Below, piece by piece: positions 8,120 through 17,404 of a stretch of DNA of 64,000 nucleotides; within the stretch, counting starts at the first letter, position 1, and each line of letters starts with the position of its first letter. The DNA is from UBA1952 sp965246765 (lineage in GTDB: Bacteria > Bacteroidota > Bacteroidia > Chitinophagales > Chitinophagaceae). A program made the translations under genes and the position numbers. The stretch lies in the NCBI GenBank assembly GCA_965246765.1, contig CBDFFJ010000005.1:682001-746000 (forward strand), in the 5' to 3' direction. A model generated the notes under the pieces. It was not told the DNA's origin. It worked only from the letters and a program-made list of their open reading frames with translations, and did not search any database.

Positions 8120-9316
8120 CTACCGGCCCGCGCCGGCGAGCAGCCTCTTGTAATAATCATCCATGTCATAGACCAGCCTCTGATAAGAAAATCTTTGCTT
8201 CACAAAGCCGCGCCCGGCAGCGCCGAAGCTTTCCCGCATTTCAGGATTTTCGGTAAGCTTTAGTAATGCAGCAGCGAATGCATCCGCATCGCTGGGCGGC
8301 GTTACGAAGCCGGCCTCTCCATCAGCCACCACATCCGCGACGCCGCCTACATCAGTGCTTACGACCGGGCGAGAGGCAGCCTGTGCTTCTATCAGCGATA
8401 CAGGGGTGCCTTCATTGTGCGATGTCAGCGCTATGATGTCCAGGCCGGCAAACACTTCGTCCATCTCCGTCTGCCAGGATGTGCAGATGGCCGTCGCATG
8501 GCGCTTGTCTTCCGGATAGTATGCATAATCAATGCCTTCGGCACGGAAGGCTCCCTCCATCGCCGGACGCATATCGCCGTCGCCGATAACGAAAAAACGC
8601 AGCTTTTGGCTTGAAGTCTTCAGCACCTGCGCAGCAGCAGCAACGAACAGAGCGTGGTTCTTGACCGGCACAATGCGCCCAACGATTCCGATTGCAAGCT
8701 CGCCATCTGCAATATCAAAACGTTGCCGGAAGACCGCTCGCTTTTCCTCCTGATTACTGCCGAAGCGATCCAGGTCAAAGCCGAGCTGAACGATTTCAAT
8801 TTTATCGGCAGGACAGATTTTGTAAGTCGCCGACAATTCCTCCTTCTGAAGTGCAGATATGGCTATAATGCCGGATGAGCGCTTCGCGAGGTAACGCTCT
8901 ATCTGAATAAATGCCTGCGTCTTGGCTTTGCCAAAGTAAGAATGAAATACGTGGCCGTGAAAGGTGTGAACGACCACAGGAACCTTACAGGCGACCGCTG
9001 CCAGGCGACCAATAGCGCCGCTTTTGGCGGCATGCGTATGTACAATATCTGGTCTGAAATCGCGGATAAGCGCTTTGACCTTTTTATAGGCAGCCCGGTC
9101 GGCGGCAGGGTCTATAGCCCTTCGCATTTCTTCTACCACCACTGGCCGGATGTCCAGCCGTTCAGTGAGGTGAGTTGCGTCCTGCTCATGATCGTCTTTA
9201 CCGCCAATCACCAGCATCGTGTCCCATTCCGGCGCCATATACTTTGTCAGATATGTAGCGTTAAGCGCGGGACCACCGATGATAAGACGATTAAGTATTC
9301 GTAGAACGCGCGGCAT
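8120..9316 (-). CDS. Glycosyltransferase, GT4 family
   Basis: A 398-residue GT-B fold enzyme. The N-terminal domain holds GGPALNATYLTKYM and DIVHTHAAKSGAIGRLAA; the C-terminal domain holds GIVGRIVPVKNH and the donor-binding SHNEGTPVSLIEA with the spaced glutamates expected for GT4 retaining transferases. It would transfer a sugar from a nucleotide donor to the lipid-linked repeat unit on the cytoplasmic side of the membrane. It ends one base from the convergent 7531-8118 gene and begins 34 bases from the amidotransferase gene on the same strand, so the two may form one operon. Confidence 0.88.
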   Translation of the reverse strand: MPRVLRILNRLIIGGPALNATYLTKYMAPEWDTMLVIGGKDDHEQDATHLTERLDIRPVVVEEMRRAIDPAADRAAYKKVKALIRDFRPDIVHTHAAKSGAIGRLAAVACKVPVVVHTFHGHVFHSYFGKAKTQAFIQIERYLAKRSSGIIAISALQKEELSATYKICPADKIEIVQLGFDLDRFGSNQEEKRAVFRQRFDIADGELAIGIVGRIVPVKNHALFVAAAAQVLKTSSQKLRFFVIGDGDMRPAMEGAFRAEGIDYAYYPEDKRHATAICTSWQTEMDEVFAGLDIIALTSHNEGTPVSLIEAQAASRPVVSTDVGGVADVVADGEAGFVTPPSDADAFAAALLKLTENPEMRESFGAAGRGFVKQRFSYQRLVYDMDDYYKRLLAGAGR

Positions 9317-9350
9317 GAATAGCTTACTGTTTTTTGACCCTAAGGGCCTC

Positions 9351-11261
9351 CTACTGGAAATATTTCTTCCACCAATACTGGAAAACGATCAGTGCCCAAA
9401 TGGTTGCGTGGCTGTCTTCCGGGTTACTGCTCTTCAGCTTCAGCTTAAGTGCTTCAGTGGCATTGACATTGAAGATGCCTTGCTGCTGCACGAAGTCTTT
9501 TTGAAGCAGATCATCATTTATCAGGCCCCAGAGTTCTTTTCTAAACCAGTCCAGCAGCGGGATCTCAAAACCCTGCTTGGGCCTGTTATACAGCTCTTCC
9601 GGGAGCATAGACCTGAAGGCATCCTGAACGATGCGCTTCTTGATGGAGCCATTGATTTTGTAGGACGACGGCAGTGAGAATGCAAAGTCCACAACCTTGT
9701 AATCCAGGAAAGGGCTGCGGATCTCCAGGCTGTTGGCCATGCTCATCAGGTCCACCTTTACGAGCATGTCGCTCAACAGCACCAGGTTCATGTCTGCCAC
9801 CAGCATCTCGTTGTAGTCGTCCTTACCAATGACACTAAGCACCGCCTGTTTTTCCCGTTCCATCCCGGCCACATCCACCTGAGCCACTGTCTCTGGCATC
9901 AACAGAGCTCCGGCCTGTGCAGGATTATTGAAGGCTGCCCAACGCCAGTAACGCTCCCGCTCATCCAGCCGGGCACCTTCCGCAAAGCGGTGCAGCTGGC
10001 GAAATTTGTTGGTGAGCCTATTGTTACGGCTTCGCGGCAGCGCCTGCCAGATGGGATGCCCTGCCTTTACAAGGCTGTTCAGCAATGATTGCTGCCGAAC
10101 CCGCCATTCTGCGCCATGCTTATTATAGCCTGCAAAAACCTCGTCGCCACCATCGCCGCTCAGGGCTACGGTCACATGCCGGCGAGTGAAATGGCTCAGT
10201 ATAAAGACCGGGATAGCAGAAGAGTCAGCAAAAGGCTCATCCAGATATTCAAGTACGCCTCCTACATGCGCCAGAAAGTCATCGTTACCGAGGGAAAAAA
10301 CCGTGTGCTCCGTCTTGTAGCGGTCGGCCACCAGCCGGGCATACTTCGTTTCATCGAAGAACGCGTTATCCTTATAACCAACTGAAAAGGTCTTCAGCTT
10401 ATCCGTTTGCCGGGCTGCAAGGGCTACAATCACACTGCTGTCAATGCCGCCGCTCAGGAAAGCGCCGATTGGCACGTCAGCGATCATGCGCTCACGCACG
10501 GCGGTGTCCATGCGTTGCACAAGCTCCGCCTGCGCAGCCTCATAAGTATATTGACCGTAAGCCTCAGGATGCGTGCGCAGGGTATAATAAGCTTCCTGCT
10601 GAACGTTGCCCTTCTTATCAACCTGCAGGAAGTGACCCGGCCGAAGTTTCTGCACGCCGCGCACCATACTCTGAGGCTGCGGCACGTAGTTAAGCTGGAG
10701 GTATTGATGAAGCGCCGTGAAGTTGATCTCCCGGGGAATATCCCAGGCAAAGAGGGCCTTCATCTCAGAGCCAAAAGCCAGATAATCACTGTCTTTATAA
10801 TAAAGCAAAGGCTTTTTGCCAAAGCGGTCCCGCGCCAAAAGCAGGCTACCCGTTTCCTTATCCCAGAATGCGAATGCGAAAAATCCGCTCAGCCATTCCA
10901 GGCAGCGGGGCCCGTACTCAATCAGCAGATATAGAAGCACCTCTGTATCTGAATGCGATAATGGCGGCCCGATACGCGCCCATACCGGCGCCAGATATTC
11001 GGTAGATAGCTCGGCAAAATTGAATATTTCGCCGTTAAACGCCAGCACGTACCGCCCGCTTTTATCCTGCATAGGCTGGGCCGCGCAGGATGAAGTGTCA
11101 ATGATAGACAGGCGGCGATGGCCGAGTGCTATATGACCGTCTGTAAATTCGGCTCCGCTGTCCGGCCCGCGGCGCCGCAGCTGCTCATTGGCCTTGCCCA
11201 CCTTAGATAGCCGGCCGCGCCCCTGCTCAGAAAAAGCCAATAATCCGGTTATGCCACACAT
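9351..11261 (-). CDS. asnB: Asparagine synthase-like glutamine amidotransferase (first copy)
   Basis: A 636-residue protein with an N-terminal class II glutamine amidotransferase domain (nucleophile Cys2 in MCGITGLL, then RRRGPDSG, GHRRLSIID, FNGEIFN) and a C-terminal ATP pyrophosphatase domain (FLSGGIDSSV). I place the start at 11261 because Cys2 must follow the initiator methionine; reading further upstream would bury the nucleophile. In polysaccharide loci such proteins (for example WbpS) are thought to amidate the carboxyl group of uronic acids. The locus makes several uronic acids, so this role is more likely than asparagine synthesis. A second copy is at 18610-20478. Confidence 0.85.
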   Translation of the reverse strand: MCGITGLLAFSEQGRGRLSKVGKANEQLRRRGPDSGAEFTDGHIALGHRRLSIIDTSSCAAQPMQDKSGRYVLAFNGEIFNFAELSTEYLAPVWARIGPPLSHSDTEVLLYLLIEYGPRCLEWLSGFFAFAFWDKETGSLLLARDRFGKKPLLYYKDSDYLAFGSEMKALFAWDIPREINFTALHQYLQLNYVPQPQSMVRGVQKLRPGHFLQVDKKGNVQQEAYYTLRTHPEAYGQYTYEAAQAELVQRMDTAVRERMIADVPIGAFLSGGIDSSVIVALAARQTDKLKTFSVGYKDNAFFDETKYARLVADRYKTEHTVFSLGNDDFLAHVGGVLEYLDEPFADSSAIPVFILSHFTRRHVTVALSGDGGDEVFAGYNKHGAEWRVRQQSLLNSLVKAGHPIWQALPRSRNNRLTNKFRQLHRFAEGARLDERERYWRWAAFNNPAQAGALLMPETVAQVDVAGMEREKQAVLSVIGKDDYNEMLVADMNLVLLSDMLVKVDLMSMANSLEIRSPFLDYKVVDFAFSLPSSYKINGSIKKRIVQDAFRSMLPEELYNRPKQGFEIPLLDWFRKELWGLINDDLLQKDFVQQQGIFNVNATEALKLKLKSSNPEDSHATIWALIVFQYWWKKYFQ

Positions 11262-11329
11262 AGATGCTGGGAATGCAAGCGCGAAATTAGCCAAAAGCGG
11301 TACGCCCATCTGATTGGAGGCGAAAGTTC

Positions 11330-11337
11330 TACTTTTG
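11330..11337 (+). promoter_or_regulatory. TAnnTTTG -7 element upstream of ugd
   Basis: TACTTTTG, a full match to the Bacteroidota -7 box, lies 16 bases before the ugd start codon in the 92-base divergent spacer between asnB and ugd. I see no TTTG at the right distance upstream, so the promoter call is only partly supported. Confidence 0.45.
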
Positions 11338-11353
11338 CGCACATTTTGAAGCC

Positions 11354-12727
11354 ATGCAATTAACGATAATCGGGACCGGATATGTGGGGCTGGTATCTGG
11401 GACCTGCTTTGCAGAGACGGGCAATAATGTGGTGTGTGTGGATATAAACGAGGAGAAGGTAGCGCAGCTGCGCGCCGGGCGCACCCCTATTTATGAGCCT
11501 GGTTTAGAGCAGCTTCTATCCCGGAATATCAAGGAAGGCCGTATTTCTTTCACCACCGATCTGGAAGAAGGCATCAGGGATGCGCAGATTATCTTCCTGG
11601 CGCTGCCTACACCGCCGGGCGCGGACGGCGCTGCCGATCTGCGCTTCGTGCTCAATGTATCGGACAATCTGGCGAAACTGATTAAGCGCTATACCGTTAT
11701 CGTAAACAAGAGTACGGTACCCGTAGGCACTGCTGAACGTGTGCGCGATGTGCTGCTGAACGGGGGGCTGGATGCCGATCTGTTTGATGTGGTGTCAAAT
11801 CCTGAATTTCTGCGGGAAGGCGTTGCCGTAGAAGACTTTCTCAAGCCCGACCGGGTAGTGATAGGCACCAACTCGGCGCGGGCGCGTGAGCTGATGGACG
11901 AGCTTTACCAGCCTTTTGTGCGCCAGGGCAACCCGATTTATTTCATGGATGAGCGCAGCTCTGAAATGACAAAATATGCCGCCAATGCCTACCTGGCCAT
12001 GCGCATTTCCTTCATGAACGAGATGGCTAATCTTTGTTCCAGGGCAGGCGCTGATGTGGACAATGTGCGTATCGGCATAGGCTCCGACTCGCGCATCGGG
12101 AAGCGTTTTCTGTTTCCGGGTGTCGGGTATGGCGGCTCCTGCTTCCCGAAAGACGTGCAGGCGCTTTCCCGCACGGCTCAGGAATGGGATTATAACTTCC
12201 ACATACTGAACTCAGTGATGGAAGTAAACAGGAATCAGAAAACTATTCTTGCCCGGTATATAAAGGACTATTTTGGTAACGATCTAAGCGGTCGTACGAT
12301 TGCAATATGGGGCCTGGCCTTTAAGCCGGAAACAGACGACATTCGCGAGGCGCCGGCGCTTGAGCTGGTAGATGAGCTGCTGGATGCGGGCGCTTCCGTC
12401 CGGGTATTTGACCCGGAAGCGATGCGGAACGTGCAGGCAATCTATGGCGAGCGCATATATTTTGCTTCTGATCCGTATGATGCAATGAAGGATGCGGATG
12501 GGCTGGCAATAGTGACTGAATGGGGTGAGTTCCGGAATCCTGATTTCACCAGGATGGAGTCTTTGCTGCGTCAGCCGGCCATTTTTGATGGTAGAAACGT
12601 ATATGCGCTGTCTAAAATGGACCGGCTGGGCTTTTACTATCAGAGCATCGGTCGCAGAACGGTGCATGAGCAGCTAAGGCCTCCATTGGAACCCCTTGAT
12701 ACAATCGTGCGCAGCAGAGGATTATAA
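11354..12727 (+). CDS. ugd: UDP-glucose 6-dehydrogenase
   Basis: A 457-residue enzyme that oxidises UDP-glucose to UDP-glucuronate with 2 NAD+. The Rossmann motif GTGYVGLVSG is at the N-terminus; VNKSTVPVGT, EFLREGVAVEDF and the catalytic Cys263 in GYGGSCFPKD are all present, which is the classical UGD pattern. UDP-xylose synthase follows 39 bases downstream, so the pair very likely runs UDP-glucose to UDP-glucuronate to UDP-xylose. It is divergent from the asnB-like gene. Confidence 0.95.
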   Translation: MQLTIIGTGYVGLVSGTCFAETGNNVVCVDINEEKVAQLRAGRTPIYEPGLEQLLSRNIKEGRISFTTDLEEGIRDAQIIFLALPTPPGADGAADLRFVLNVSDNLAKLIKRYTVIVNKSTVPVGTAERVRDVLLNGGLDADLFDVVSNPEFLREGVAVEDFLKPDRVVIGTNSARARELMDELYQPFVRQGNPIYFMDERSSEMTKYAANAYLAMRISFMNEMANLCSRAGADVDNVRIGIGSDSRIGKRFLFPGVGYGGSCFPKDVQALSRTAQEWDYNFHILNSVMEVNRNQKTILARYIKDYFGNDLSGRTIAIWGLAFKPETDDIREAPALELVDELLDAGASVRVFDPEAMRNVQAIYGERIYFASDPYDAMKDADGLAIVTEWGEFRNPDFTRMESLLRQPAIFDGRNVYALSKMDRLGFYYQSIGRRTVHEQLRPPLEPLDTIVRSRGL

Positions 12728-12766
12728 AAACATATCAGTCAAAGAATAAACCTAAAGGGAATACAC

Positions 12767-13717
12767 ATGGCCAAGCGCATATTAATTACCGGAGCCGCCG
12801 GCTTTCTGGGCTCGCATCTGAGCGATCGCTTTCTGGCTGAGGGCTACGAAGTGATCGGCATGGACAATCTGCTCACCGGCAATCTGCGCAATATTGAGCA
12901 TCTGTTTCCGAATAAGGACTTTACGTTTTATCATCACGATATAACCAGGTTCGTGCATGTGCCTGGCAATATTGATTACATCCTTCACTTCGCCTCGCCC
13001 GCATCGCCGATAGATTACCTGAAGATGCCTATCCAGACGCTCAAAGTGGGCGCGCTGGGAACGCACAACCTATTGGGCTTGGCAAAAGCCAAAGGCGCCC
13101 GCATTCTCGTAGCCTCTACTTCAGAAGTTTATGGAGACCCGCTTGTGCATCCGCAGCAGGAGGAATACTGGGGCAATGTGAATCCGATAGGCCCGCGCGG
13201 TGTGTATGACGAGGCGAAGCGTTTTATGGAAAGCATCACCATGGCTTACCATAATTTTCATAATGTGGACACGCGTATTATCCGCATATTCAACACTTAT
13301 GGCCCGCGGATGCGGCTGGACGACGGCCGTGCGCTGCCCACATTTGTGAATCAGGCGCTGCACGGTGAAGACATTACTGTATTCGGAGATGGCTCTCAGA
13401 CGAGGTCGTTTTGCTATGTAGATGACCTCGTGGAGGGCATTTACCGCCTTCTGTTATCGGACTATCACCTTCCAGTCAACATCGGAAACCCGGTAGAAAT
13501 CACGCTGCTTCAGTTTGCAGAAGAAGTATTGGCGCTTACAGGCGCTAATGTGAAGATTGTGCGCCGGCCTTTACCTCAAGACGATCCAAAACAACGCCAG
13601 CCGGATATTACCAAGGCCAGAGAATTGCTGGGCTGGGAACCGAAAGTGGACCGCAGTGAAGGGCTTAAACGTACGCTTTCTTACTTCCGGGAGGCATTTG
13701 AGTGGAAGAACTCCTAA
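12767..13717 (+). CDS. UDP-glucuronate decarboxylase (UDP-xylose synthase)
   Basis: A 316-residue extended SDR. It shows ITGAAGFLGSHL near residue 7, HFASPASP near 74, TSEVYGDP near 117, and the GPRGVYDEAKRFME segment with catalytic Tyr-x3-Lys, which is diagnostic of the UXS family. It would decarboxylate UDP-glucuronate to UDP-xylose through a 4-keto intermediate. It lies between ugd and the membrane polymerase candidate, all on the plus strand with short gaps (39 and 24 bases), suggesting one operon. Confidence 0.93.
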   Translation: MAKRILITGAAGFLGSHLSDRFLAEGYEVIGMDNLLTGNLRNIEHLFPNKDFTFYHHDITRFVHVPGNIDYILHFASPASPIDYLKMPIQTLKVGALGTHNLLGLAKAKGARILVASTSEVYGDPLVHPQQEEYWGNVNPIGPRGVYDEAKRFMESITMAYHNFHNVDTRIIRIFNTYGPRMRLDDGRALPTFVNQALHGEDITVFGDGSQTRSFCYVDDLVEGIYRLLLSDYHLPVNIGNPVEITLLQFAEEVLALTGANVKIVRRPLPQDDPKQRQPDITKARELLGWEPKVDRSEGLKRTLSYFREAFEWKNS

Positions 13718-13741
13718 ACGGCACGTTGCCGGGCGCATATT

Positions 13742-15103
13742 ATGTATTTTATATTCTGGTACGACTATGTGCTGTTGCCGTTTTATGCTGTGGCGGCTAT
13801 CCTGTTTCTGAATAATTACTTTAAGCGGCGGCATGGCGTCAATCCTGAGTTGAAGGAACACTTCGTCAGGGGCATGCTGTTCAAGCTCCTCGGCTGCGTT
13901 GCGATAGGAATGATCTATGAGCTTTATTATCAGGGCGCATACGATGGGCGCTTTTATTTTGAGGGTGCCAAGCTTGTCAGCTCTTATCTAAAAAGCCATC
14001 CCGGTGAGTTTTTCAACCTGATGGGCGCAACAGTTGAAGAATTTGACCGGAATAACCTGGAAGGGCTCAATCTCAACTCGCTTTCTATCTACGCGGATTC
14101 ATCTTTCAGCGTAGCCAAAGTGGCCGGCATCTTCAACCTGTTTGCGTTTGAGGCGTTCCTTCCCTGCTCTATCTTCTTTTTCGTTTTCTCCTATATAGCC
14201 ATCTGGCGGCTATTCATGTTTTTCGTTGAAAACTATAAGATGACTTACCGGATTGCAGGATTTTGCACCATTTATATTCCGTCTGTAATGGTCTGGGGAT
14301 CAAGCATCTTTAAAGATACGATCTGCTTTGCGGCCTTGTGCTGGCTATTTATTTGTGGCCATTACCTATTTATAAGACCTAAAAATGTTTTGGTGAATGC
14401 CTTAGGTGTTGCCGCCTCCATTATCGCCATCTCGCAGGTGAAGGTGTACATATTAGGTGCCTACTTGCCATTTTACATTTTGTATATATTTAACTCGTAT
14501 AAGTATAGAATTAAAAATCCACTTATTAAAACTTTGGTAACGCCGCTCGTATTTGTGGCGTCAGTATCTATCGTCTTTTTTCTACTGCAAAATTCGGACG
14601 AATTACTAGGCAACTACTCCTTGAATCAGGTTCTGGAAACGGCATCGCGGACATATGGCTACATTTCAGAATCGTCAGCGGGTTCCGCTTACACACTTAA
14701 CGTGAACCTTACCACCCCGGCCGGCATTCTGGTAGCCATTCCTGCCGGAGTGAACATCACACTCTTCCGCCCTTATCCATGGGAATATCTGAAGCCATTT
14801 ACGCTTTTCGCGTCCCTTGAAAGCATGGCAATTTTGTACTTTACTATCCGCGTGATATTCCGTACAGGGATTCCGCACCTCATCAAAAGCCTGTGGCGCG
14901 ACCCGCTGATCCAGTTTGCCTTTCTGTTCAGTATCCTGTTCGCGTTCCTGGTAGGCGTGTCGTCGGCAAATTTCGGGTCGCTCGTACGCTATAAAATTCC
15001 GATCCTGCCTTTTTATTGCCTGTTTCTCGTGCGAGTTTACCAACTTCGGTTCCCTCAGGATCCCACGGTGTCGCGTAATACTGAATTTAGCACCGACACA
15101 TAG
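13742..15103 (+). CDS. Polytopic membrane protein, candidate polysaccharide polymerase (Wzy-like)
   Basis: A 453-residue protein with about ten hydrophobic helices and a periplasmic-looking loop of about 80 residues near residues 60-130. Wzy polymerases have little sequence conservation but this general shape, and no other gene in the locus looks like a polymerase, so I infer the role by context and topology. The middle of the gene (about 14380-14600) is visibly AT-richer than its neighbours. The last 49 bases overlap the 3' end of the convergent glycosyltransferase gene. An uncharacterised membrane protein is the safe name. Confidence 0.6.
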   Translation: MYFIFWYDYVLLPFYAVAAILFLNNYFKRRHGVNPELKEHFVRGMLFKLLGCVAIGMIYELYYQGAYDGRFYFEGAKLVSSYLKSHPGEFFNLMGATVEEFDRNNLEGLNLNSLSIYADSSFSVAKVAGIFNLFAFEAFLPCSIFFFVFSYIAIWRLFMFFVENYKMTYRIAGFCTIYIPSVMVWGSSIFKDTICFAALCWLFICGHYLFIRPKNVLVNALGVAASIIAISQVKVYILGAYLPFYILYIFNSYKYRIKNPLIKTLVTPLVFVASVSIVFFLLQNSDELLGNYSLNQVLETASRTYGYISESSAGSAYTLNVNLTTPAGILVAIPAGVNITLFRPYPWEYLKPFTLFASLESMAILYFTIRVIFRTGIPHLIKSLWRDPLIQFAFLFSILFAFLVGVSSANFGSLVRYKIPILPFYCLFLVRVYQLRFPQDPTVSRNTEFSTDT

Positions 15104-16158
15104 ATAGGCGCGGTGCTGCGGATGGAGTAGAGGTCTTCTACCCGGGTCCGCGCAGACGTTCCAATCCGGCGCCGCTCTTCAGAATGCTGCATCAGGTGCC
15201 GGAGCCGCGCTTTCCATTCCCCTTCCGTCGTTACCAGATAACCGGACATATCATCTTCCATCACCCTGAAATTCGCGCCAACTGCCTGAGCGACCGTGGG
15301 AATGCCTAAGCTCATGTATTGGAGCGCTTTCAGGCCACTCTTGCCGAGCACCCATTCTTCGTCCGGCAGGGGATAAAGGCCGATGTCTATGCGTTGCAGG
15401 GTCTGTATTTCCTTATCGGCGCTCCAGGCCATGGCCTCTACATCCACGCCGTCCATTTTAAAATCCTTATCGCCCATCACCAGGAGCGTAAATGGCTGCT
15501 CCGCATACAGTTCCGTCAGAACTTTCTTTAGTAAGTGGAGATACGCCGCGGTGCTGTGACTGCCACTCCAGCCCAGCACCAGCCGCTTGTCGTTGCTGTA
15601 CTGATTGACGGGGATATAGGTGTCCGTGTTGATGGTGGATGATATGTCGGTAGTATGCGCGTTATACTTGCGCACAAATCCATCCAGGAAGGGCGTACAG
15701 GTGATTACGTGCCGGGCCTTCTTCATCAGCTCTATCGGCTTGCGACGGCCTTTAATCAGCCGCTTCCACCAGGCTATGTGGCTTACGTCTTTAATAAAGA
15801 TCAGATCGTCAATGTCATAGATCATCTTCTTCCCGGCCAGGGCTGCGTACATCCATTCAAAAAAGGGCGGCCCGATGGGCGTTACCCACAGATGCACATA
15901 TATAAGATCGTAGCTACCTATCCTGAACAGATCCCTGACGCGCCGCCCATAGCCGCGAAGGATGGCCGCCGCTTTACCCACCGCATTGCCGCTTTTGTAA
16001 ATCACCTTCCAGGCGGCATCATCGTAAAAAGACGACCATTGCAACTCGTAGCCCGCATCCCTGAACTGATCATAATACTGCTCAAACTTCAGGCGCTGGC
16101 TGGGCGCCTTGTCAAAGGGGTATGGTACAATAAACAGGATCTTTTTACCGGGATTCAT
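15055..16158 (-). CDS. Glycosyltransferase, GT-B fold (GT1/GT4-like)
   Basis: A 367-residue protein beginning MNPGKKILFIVPYPFDKAPSQRL. An acceptor domain with YDIDDLIF near residue 120 is followed by the donor domain, LGWSGSHSTAAYL near 195 and KSGLKALQYMSLGIPTVA near 280, typical of Rossmann-type glycosyltransferases of polysaccharide loci. Donor and linkage cannot be predicted. It is the last gene of the long leftward train and overlaps the polymerase candidate tail to tail by 49 bases. Confidence 0.8.
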   Translation of the reverse strand: MNPGKKILFIVPYPFDKAPSQRLKFEQYYDQFRDAGYELQWSSFYDDAAWKVIYKSGNAVGKAAAILRGYGRRVRDLFRIGSYDLIYVHLWVTPIGPPFFEWMYAALAGKKMIYDIDDLIFIKDVSHIAWWKRLIKGRRKPIELMKKARHVITCTPFLDGFVRKYNAHTTDISSTINTDTYIPVNQYSNDKRLVLGWSGSHSTAAYLHLLKKVLTELYAEQPFTLLVMGDKDFKMDGVDVEAMAWSADKEIQTLQRIDIGLYPLPDEEWVLGKSGLKALQYMSLGIPTVAQAVGANFRVMEDDMSGYLVTTEGEWKARLRHLMQHSEERRRIGTSARTRVEDLYSIRSTAPIYVSVLNSVLRDTVGS

Positions 16159-16168
16159 TTATGCGGAT

Positions 16169-17404
16169 TCAAAGCGATTGATAAACATTTGAGTAGAGTT
16201 CGGTGCCCCGTTCCAGCGAGAAGTTACTGTTGCCATATGAGCGAATGTCAGCCGCCCCGTTTTTGAGCGCCGCAAGCACTTGTCCGGTTGCTTCCTGATA
16301 AGCGTCTTCATTAAACGCGCTGATGGCAGCAGAGCCGTTCTGCTTTATACTGAGAATTTCGGCAAGATCGCCCACCTGGCTATTACTGATCACAGGTTTG
16401 GACATAGCAAAATATTCCGCAAGCTTGGTCGGCGAGCAAGCTTTTTTCGCAAACGACGGCATAATGAAGAAGAGCCCGACGTCTGACAGAGAGATCAGAT
16501 AAGGTACTTCATCGCGCGAGCCGCTAGTCACCAGAACCTTTTCGGGCGCGACGCCGGCATTTGCCGCTATAACCCGGATACTTTCCTGGCCGTTGTTGGC
16601 TATGAATAGAAAACGTGCTGCGGGTACTTTCTGCTGAAATGCCTTGAACACTTCAAACATTTTATCCGTCAGATAGGACGCCCCTACGCTACCCAGGTAG
16701 CTCACGATGAAGTCTGTAGGCTGAATGCCAAGCTTCGTTCTCCATTGCTCCAGCCGCTGTGCCTCAATCTTTTGCGGATCAAAAAAAGCGAAGTCGGCGC
16801 AGCAGGGAATGACGGCTACCGGCGCTTTTATGGCTTTGTCGGTATCGCCCCATTCTTCTATTACCTTTTTTCCGGCTTCCGTAAGGCTTACGATGTAGTC
16901 GGCCTCGTGCAGAAATTCGCGCTCTTTCTTTTTAAAGAACTTATATACCTGCCGGTGCAGAAAATTATTTTCTATATCAAAGCGTTTGGTTTCCTTTCCG
17001 GCATCGGGCCAGAAATCGCGCATGTCAAAAATGAACGGCACTCCTGATTTACGCTTGAAGTGTAAGCCGATCAGAGAAGCCATATAGCTCCGGCAATGGA
17101 CAATCTGAATGCCATTGCTACGGATAAGCCTTCCGGCCAGGGATCGCATCTTCCAGATGTCCTTGATAGACGACAGTACGGGCGGCCGCTTTGAATATGT
17201 AATTATATGCCATTCAATGCCTTCATCGCTAAATATCTTCTTATACTTACTGATGAGCGCTTCCTTTTCCATCTTCTCCGCGCTGATGAGCGTGATCTTG
17301 TGGCCAAGCCTGCTGAGCCCTATGAGATAAGGCGCTACCTGCGACTGGCCGATGTGGTCGGTGATGCCGTCGTAGGTGATATAAAGGACACGCTTTGCGT
17401 TCAT
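16169..17404 (-). CDS. Glycosyltransferase, GT4 family
   Basis: A 411-residue GT-B enzyme. The N-terminal part holds DHIGQSQVAPYLIGLSRLGH and IVHCRSYMASLIGL; the C-terminal part holds IVSYLGSVGASYLTDKM and SPTKLAEYFAMSKPVI, equivalent to the donor-binding glutamate region. Its start codon overlaps the stop of the upstream GT4 gene by 4 bases (ATGA), a sign of translational coupling. It probably adds one residue of the repeat unit. Confidence 0.85.
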   Translation of the reverse strand: MNAKRVLYITYDGITDHIGQSQVAPYLIGLSRLGHKITLISAEKMEKEALISKYKKIFSDEGIEWHIITYSKRPPVLSSIKDIWKMRSLAGRLIRSNGIQIVHCRSYMASLIGLHFKRKSGVPFIFDMRDFWPDAGKETKRFDIENNFLHRQVYKFFKKKEREFLHEADYIVSLTEAGKKVIEEWGDTDKAIKAPVAVIPCCADFAFFDPQKIEAQRLEQWRTKLGIQPTDFIVSYLGSVGASYLTDKMFEVFKAFQQKVPAARFLFIANNGQESIRVIAANAGVAPEKVLVTSGSRDEVPYLISLSDVGLFFIMPSFAKKACSPTKLAEYFAMSKPVISNSQVGDLAEILSIKQNGSAAISAFNEDAYQEATGQVLAALKNGAADIRSYGNSNFSLERGTELYSNVYQSL

